Assembly: GCA_024704765.1 (NCBI GenBank)
Contig: JAKMXF010000098.1
Location: 2,682 to 24,714, forward strand
Origin: Oopsacas minuta
Taxonomy: Eukaryota > Porifera > Hexactinellida > Lyssacinosida > Leucopsacidae
Direction: 5' to 3'
Length of the DNA stretch: 22,033 nt
In this document: in pieces, positions 18,183 to 22,033 of the stretch
Layout: each line of letters opens with the position of its first letter
Position numbering within the stretch: position 1 is the stretch's first letter
Made by a program: the position numbers and the translations under genes
Notes under the pieces: generated by a model
What the model was told of the DNA's origin: nothing
Database searches by the model: none
What the model saw: only the letters and a program-made list of their open reading frames with translations

Positions 18183-18251
18183 ATAAAATATTCATTAAAT
18201 TGGATAAGAATAACTGGAGACTGTTGTCGTCCAATTTAATGAATATTTTAT
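18183..18251. repeat. Perfect 22-bp inverted repeat (hairpin) inside exon 1
   Basis: The arm 18183-18204 (starting ATAAAATATTCATTAAATTG) is exactly repeated in reverse complement at 18230-18251, with a 25-nt loop at 18205-18229. No mismatches, and the pairing stops at both ends. It lies wholly within the open frame of exon 1. Confidence 0.95.
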
Positions 18252-18599
18252 CTGCAAAGTCTATTTTGCCACTATGCCGGATTATTCGAGGTTATAGGAG
18301 GAATGACAACCTAGAGGAACCTGTAAATGGTGTCCGAGACAGGTCTCCCCATATTGCCCCTCAGAAGCCTCCTCGCGTTGTTCCCAAGAAATTCAAGAAA
18401 AGTCCCAAGAAGAATATATTCAAACACAATCCAGTAATAACATCGATCACTTCTCTTCCACATTCCTCTTCCTCTGCCCCAGTTTCTGATTTCGACTCTA
18501 GTTGTAGTGAAGGCTTCCTTCCAGGGTCCCGACAGTTTGAACACCCAAATGATGATGTAATTGTTCATACTAGAACATCCAGTTTAGTATCTCAGTTCG

Positions 18600-18765
18600 G
18601 TATTACACCTTTGCAACCCAGCTTTGAATTTGTACGGATACTTGACAAGAATTGTTGGAATTGTCCACTAAGAATACATTCCTCACTGACACACGTATGA
18701 ACACCTTTTTTGAAAGTTAATGTGATAAATACAAGTTAATTGCCTTCAATTATTCATATTCATAG
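18600..18765 (+). other. Predicted intron 1 of the Ulp1-like gene
   Basis: Donor GTATTA at 18600 and acceptor TTCATAG ending at 18765. Joining 18599 (first base of a codon) to GA at 18766 keeps the frame and creates a Gly before LLKDAYLH. Another donor, GTATGA at 18695, would use more of the open frame but shifts the reading frame in exon 2. The intron is 166 nt by the first choice. Confidence 0.45.
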
Positions 18766-18815
18766 GACTCCTGAAGGATGCGTATCTTCATGTGCAGGAC
18801 ATAATTCTCTCTAAG

Positions 18816-18880
18816 GTATTAAATAGGTACCATCCTCACTTTGTACGAGTTTGGTAATTATTTCAATGTTTTTCCTTTAG
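18816..18880 (+). other. Predicted intron 2 of the Ulp1-like gene
   Basis: AAG|GTATTA at the donor and a pyrimidine-rich TTTTTCCTTTAG at the acceptor, 65 nt long. It interrupts between complete codons (...ILSK, then NRQFVRD...), and both flanking exons are in frame across the join, while the intron itself contains in-frame stops. This is the best-supported intron in the window. Confidence 0.7.
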
Positions 18881-19424
18881 AACAGACAGTTTGTCAGAGA
18901 TCCTCTCCCCAGGATGCAAATTCACCATGACGGAGGACTCCATTGGGTATGCTCCAGTGTTGATGTTGAAGGCAATGTAAGGGTGTATGATTCCCTGGCG
19001 ACTGGTAGAACGAGTCAGGAGCTGGAAATACAACTGGCTCTGCTATATATACATAGTGCTTGTAAGTTGACAGTAGCATTTGCCCCTATTCAACAATACA
19101 GAGGCGGTGCGGACTGCGGATTCTTCGCGGCAGCAGTTTTCTTGCAATAGCAAACGATAATGATTCACAACATATTCCCTGGAAACAAAATAGAATGAGA
19201 TCGCACCTCAGTGATTGCTTCAAAACTGATACTTTGAAACTATTCCCAGCTACAAGAAAGCGAGCAGTTAGTGACTAAGATACTCACCTCTACCAGGTCA
19301 GAATTTAAGATTGTGCTGTGGTGTCTCTGTACCTTTCAGAATTTGCCTCGAGTAACATGATTGAGTGTTCAAAATGTCACCAATGATTTCATAAACCATG
19401 TTTAGGACTAGTCGACGATAACAA

Positions 19425-19800
19425 TGTGCTGTATGTTTTTCCTGATCTCAATGCAGTCCTCATAGATCTTCATTACCATAATATGTCATATATCGGTATG
19501 TACTCATTATCCCATTTAGTAAGCACACACATACACATTAATGCAATTATGATGCCTTTGATGTCTATATACTCCCAAAATAATCACTACCTGTATGAAC
19601 AGGGGCACTAAATATATACTAATCACTGTATATTTGAGTGAAATAGCAGTTCTAAGCTAGTATTTCTCAGTGCAATTTTATAGAAACATATTCCAACTTT
19701 CTAACTAAACTTAAAGAGAGTTGATCATTTAATTATTTCCGATGTTTCAATTATTTTTTAGAAACCTACATTTTCTCCTTTACATTTTTCATTGCTTCTT
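19425..19800. other. AT-rich spacer, nothing recognised
   Basis: Follows the PHD-like segment. A short open frame (19426-19611) continues out of that segment but shows no further Cys pairs and no family features. Confidence 0.35.
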
Positions 19801-19807
19801 GTCCAAA

Positions 19808-20312
19808 ATTTTCGGGACTTGAACAACGAAGATACCTCAAATTTCGCACCATTCTCTAAATCCCTCCAAAGTCTATTCATGACGAGTTGGCAACGATATG
19901 TGGAGAAGATATTTTATCGTATCCAACTGTCAGAAGGTGGGTGAGCCTATTTAGGGAAGGTAAGACATTTGTCCAAGACGCCGCGCGTCCTGGAGCACCA
20001 AGCTGACGATCAACAATAACAAAGTGAGTGAAGTAAAGGAATATATCGAGTGTTTTCCACATTTTTCGGTTGAGGAGGTAGCTAACTATGTTGGCACTTC
20101 AACGAGAAGTGCACATACAATTCTGAAGGCGGATTTAGAACTGAGGAAGGTTTAATTGCTTAACTTTTCCACAAAAAGCCCCGAGACTCCAAATGGCTTA
20201 TGAAAACCTTAAAATTTATGAGCGAGGTGACTCTAGGCGGTTATTAGAGATAGTGACAGGAGGTGAAACGGATACAACTCAATCCACAGATCAGAAAGCA
20301 AGATGGCAGGGT
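19808..20312 (+). pseudogene. Mariner-type transposase, N-terminal half, broken
   Basis: Reads FSGLEQRRYLKFRTI, then DELATICGEDILSYPTVRRW (first HTH), SLFREGKTFVQDAARPGAPS, VSEVKEYIECFPHFSVEEVA and NYVGTSTRSAHTILK (second HTH). After a stop near 20155 the segment ENLKIYERGDSRRLLEIVTG follows at 20200-20260. The next residues are GET where the family has DET, so the first catalytic Asp is replaced by Gly. The frame changes near 20010 and 20160. After about 20312 similarity is lost and an unrelated hAT remnant begins on the opposite strand. Confidence 0.8.
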
Positions 20313-20334
20313 ATCTGCACCCCCCAGTGCAATA

Positions 20335-21602
20335 CGAACAGCCTCGTAAGTACCTTTCCTCTTGACAACCATCTTACTTCGGTATGGAGCAAGAGTTGGA
20401 ATGCTCGCTGCCTATTTCATCACAGAGCACAACAAAGGGATGGGAATTCATTGGACGTGCCTTGATAAAATTCACCTTTTTTACAGCAGAATCCAACACC
20501 GACTTTAGATCTTCAGGCATTTTCTTCACTGCCAGGGCTTCGCGATGAATGCTGCAGTGGGTCCATCGCATCTCGGTGTCCACTTCGCTAATTCGTGCTG
20601 CTACTCCGTTGTGGCGACCGGTCATGGCCCTGGCGCTATCGGTGCAAACTCCAACATACTTTTCCTATCGAGATAATTCTCTTCGATAAAAGTATTCAAT
20701 ATCAGAAAAATGTGCTCTGCTGTAGTTCTCGTTATCAGTGTCTAACAGAACAAATTAGCTTAATCTGTTACGTCAGTTGTCTTGTCTAGTTATATTGAAA
20801 AATAACGGCTCTTCTTGATATGCTCGATCAATATGTTTTTAACGTCATCTGCCAAGTCGACTATTGTCCGCCATACGATGTCGTTTGATTGCTGCACCAA
20901 GTTTAACTGTCTGGCAGCCTTCTCCCCACACATACTATGGATGATCTCTTTAGCTAATGGTGAACACAGCTCCTCGCCAATATTACGTGACTTACCGGCT
21001 TTGGTTATGCTTAGGCTGGCACAGTAGGTGGCTTCCTGTGCTTTGGCCACGGTTGTAACACAGGACAGAATCATTGCCTTTGATTGCCTCAGTTCATCAA
21101 GTTTTCTCTGGAAGAATGCAACCGGTTTGTCTCTTATATTGCGTGTTTGGTTGTAAGATACCGTTTGAGATGCGCAGGCTTCATGCTTTCATTGCTGAGA
21201 ACATCAACACAGATTGCACACTGCAGCCTAGGCTCTCCCTCCGTCCGGTCCAACTGAATCCAAAACTAAGATAACTCTGAGCATATTTTGTTATAACTTT
21301 GCGGCGTTTGCTACAAACGTTAGCTGTTGTGCAGACTTCACTCACTTTCCTACCAGAGGCATTGTGGTCGCTTCAAAGTACTCCAATTCGTCAGTTACAA
21401 TTGAAATATTGTCCTGTCCACTCTTACTTTTCTTCCCTACCGTCACTGTTATGAGCCAACCATCCATATGTTTTTACCTTACTAACCTATTACAATGAGT
21501 ATTTTAGTGTAGAATATCCAAATTTTGATATACACGTAAATAAAATGAGATACCTCGCGTACCACCAGAAGGAGCACGCGTACCACAGTTTGAGAACCAC
21601 TG
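20335..21602 (-). mobile_element. hAT element (ZBED5/SCAND3-like), 5' part, 3'-truncated
   Basis: On the minus strand the element starts at 21602 with CAGTGGTTCTCAAACTGTGG, a classic hAT terminal repeat, followed by about 300 bp of leader and the transposase. The 8 bp just outside (21603-21610, TTCTATGC as written on the plus strand) would be the target duplication. The 3' end is missing: sequence recognisable as hAT stops at about 20335-20345. Confidence 0.82.
20340..21290 (-). pseudogene. hAT transposase (ZBED5/SCAND3-like), N-terminal two thirds, broken
   Basis: A BED-type zinc finger at 21140-21230 has CAICVDVLSNESMK then HLKRYLTTKH (Cys-Cys-His-His). A frameshift follows, then KPVAFFQRKLDELRQSKA, SITKAGKSRNIGEEL and LADDVKNILIEHIKKSRYFS at 20793-21120. 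The catalytic block has LDKTTDVTD (first Asp) near 20760, flanked by two TAA codons where related proteins have Gln. Next come MTGRHNGVAARISE, MRWTHCSIHREALAVKKMPEDLKS (20374-20625) and, in another frame, LLHTEVRWLSRGKV near 20380. The hAT-C dimerisation region is missing. Confidence 0.87.
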
Positions 21603-21728
21603 TTCTATGCGATTCCCAATGATGTTCATATAAATAGCATCCACTGTAATTGAAAGACACATATATGACTGAGCTTGGCACATTCTCAGTCTTTCAGTTT
21701 GAATTTCACACTATTAGTACGTACAAGA

Positions 21729-22033
21729 ATATTGGGTACAATTGCAGAATCTTACACCCCTCAACTTTTTTAATGTGGTCAAAAATCCCTATGTGCACCG
21801 TTCAAGAACTCGTTGAGAGAAGTTGAAAGAGCTAAAGAACTCCAAAATCGGATTAAAATTGACAAACTTACTAAAATTTACTCCCTAAGCCAAATCCAAT
21901 GGGGAAAATTGTATTACTCACTATAGTCAAATTCTATTGATTTATACATTACAATTACCATAGGAATGCTCATACTGTTGATATTGCGGTTATACACGCT
22001 TGTTACTCTACTCTTTCATGTTCATTTGTTTGC
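21729..22033 (+). repeat. Interspersed repeat, copy C (runs off the window)
   Basis: Matches copy A (3841-4232, opposite strand) from AATATTGGGTAC onwards, with one single-base length difference around 21876 that changes the reading frame between them. Its last 107 bases are identical to 5895-6001. The match reaches the last base of the window, so the repeat continues beyond it. Confidence 0.88.

Larger units (their letters stand above)
18062..19420 (+). pseudogene. Ulp1-like (C48-type) cysteine protease with PHD-like tail, spliced, degenerate
   Basis: Exon 1 (18062 to about 18599) encodes a basic, Ser/Pro-rich region (KPPRVVPKKFKKSPKK at about residues 100-115). Exon 2 (18766-18815) reads LLKDAYLHVQDIILSK. 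Exon 3 (from 18881) contains RMQIHHDGGLHWVCSS (catalytic His), VRVYDSL (Asp), QLALLYIHS and APIQQYRGGADCGFFAAA (oxyanion Gln and catalytic Cys). This is the H-D-Q-C order of Ulp1-type proteases, which in known members cleave ubiquitin-like modifiers or viral/transposon polyproteins. After a one-base shift near 19140 the domain goes on (NRMRSHLSDCFKTD, then LKLFP). Further on, MIECSKCHQ, a stop at 19384-19386 where Trp is expected, and FHKPC resemble a PHD finger. Protease plus PHD-like finger suggests an accessory gene of a large DNA transposon rather than a host deSUMOylase; that is inference. Confidence 0.7.

Noticed and set aside
19297-19339. Possible 43-nt GT-AG intron in the protease locus (CAG|GTCAG ... 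TTTCAG)
   Set aside because: It is very short, the upstream frame has a stop before the donor, and the region can equally be read as a frameshifted Cys-rich segment (CCGVSV) continuing into the PHD-like motif.

Overview
The window looks like nuclear DNA of an invertebrate animal. It is AT-rich, has no operon-like gene packing, carries at least one GT-AG intron, and is filled with remnants of animal-type class II transposons. The mix (several Tc1/mariner families, hAT, Merlin, a Mutator-like element, pogo-like ends) fits an arthropod. A copepod such as a sea louse is my guess from overall style, not something proved by the sequence. I see no intact protein-coding gene: every recognisable coding region is broken by frameshifts, stops or truncation, so the window is best read as a transposon graveyard.

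Layout. 201-331 is one arm of a 13-nt minisatellite repeat whose inverted partner lies at 10768-10899. 357-1604 is a mariner-like element (about DD41D, minus). 1914-3224 is a maT-like DD37D element (plus) with matching ends and TA duplications. 3841-4232, 5895-6085 and 21729-22033 are three copies of one interspersed repeat; decayed coding-like sequence follows the first copy up to about 5700. 6183-7519 is a DD37E element (plus). 7822-8790 is a Merlin (ISXO2/IS1595-type) transposase remnant (minus). 8913-10240 is a Tc1-type DD34E element (minus). 10638 starts an orphan end related to the element at 357-1604. 11620-12487 is a Mutator-like transposase remnant (minus), split by a second DD37E element at 12490-13821.

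The right third holds a 5' piece of a TTF-finger hAT (13843-14570) running in frame into a mariner scrap (14571-14845), a catalytic-domain fragment of a SCAND3/ZBED5-like hAT (16028-17098), and the most distinctive locus, 18062-19420. That locus is an apparently spliced gene remnant with an Ulp1-type cysteine-protease domain followed by a PHD-finger-like motif. It contains a perfect 22-bp inverted repeat. After it, a mariner 5' half (19808-20312, plus) meets a hAT 5' half (20335-21602, minus) head to head.

The elements do not form a pathway. They record successive insertions: four of the Tc1/mariner copies keep both terminal repeats and flanking TA, so their boundaries are well defined even though their transposases are dead. 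Single ambiguous bases at 5894 and 10954, with 107 identical bases at 5895-6001 and 21927-22033, suggest the assembly needs checking at 5894.
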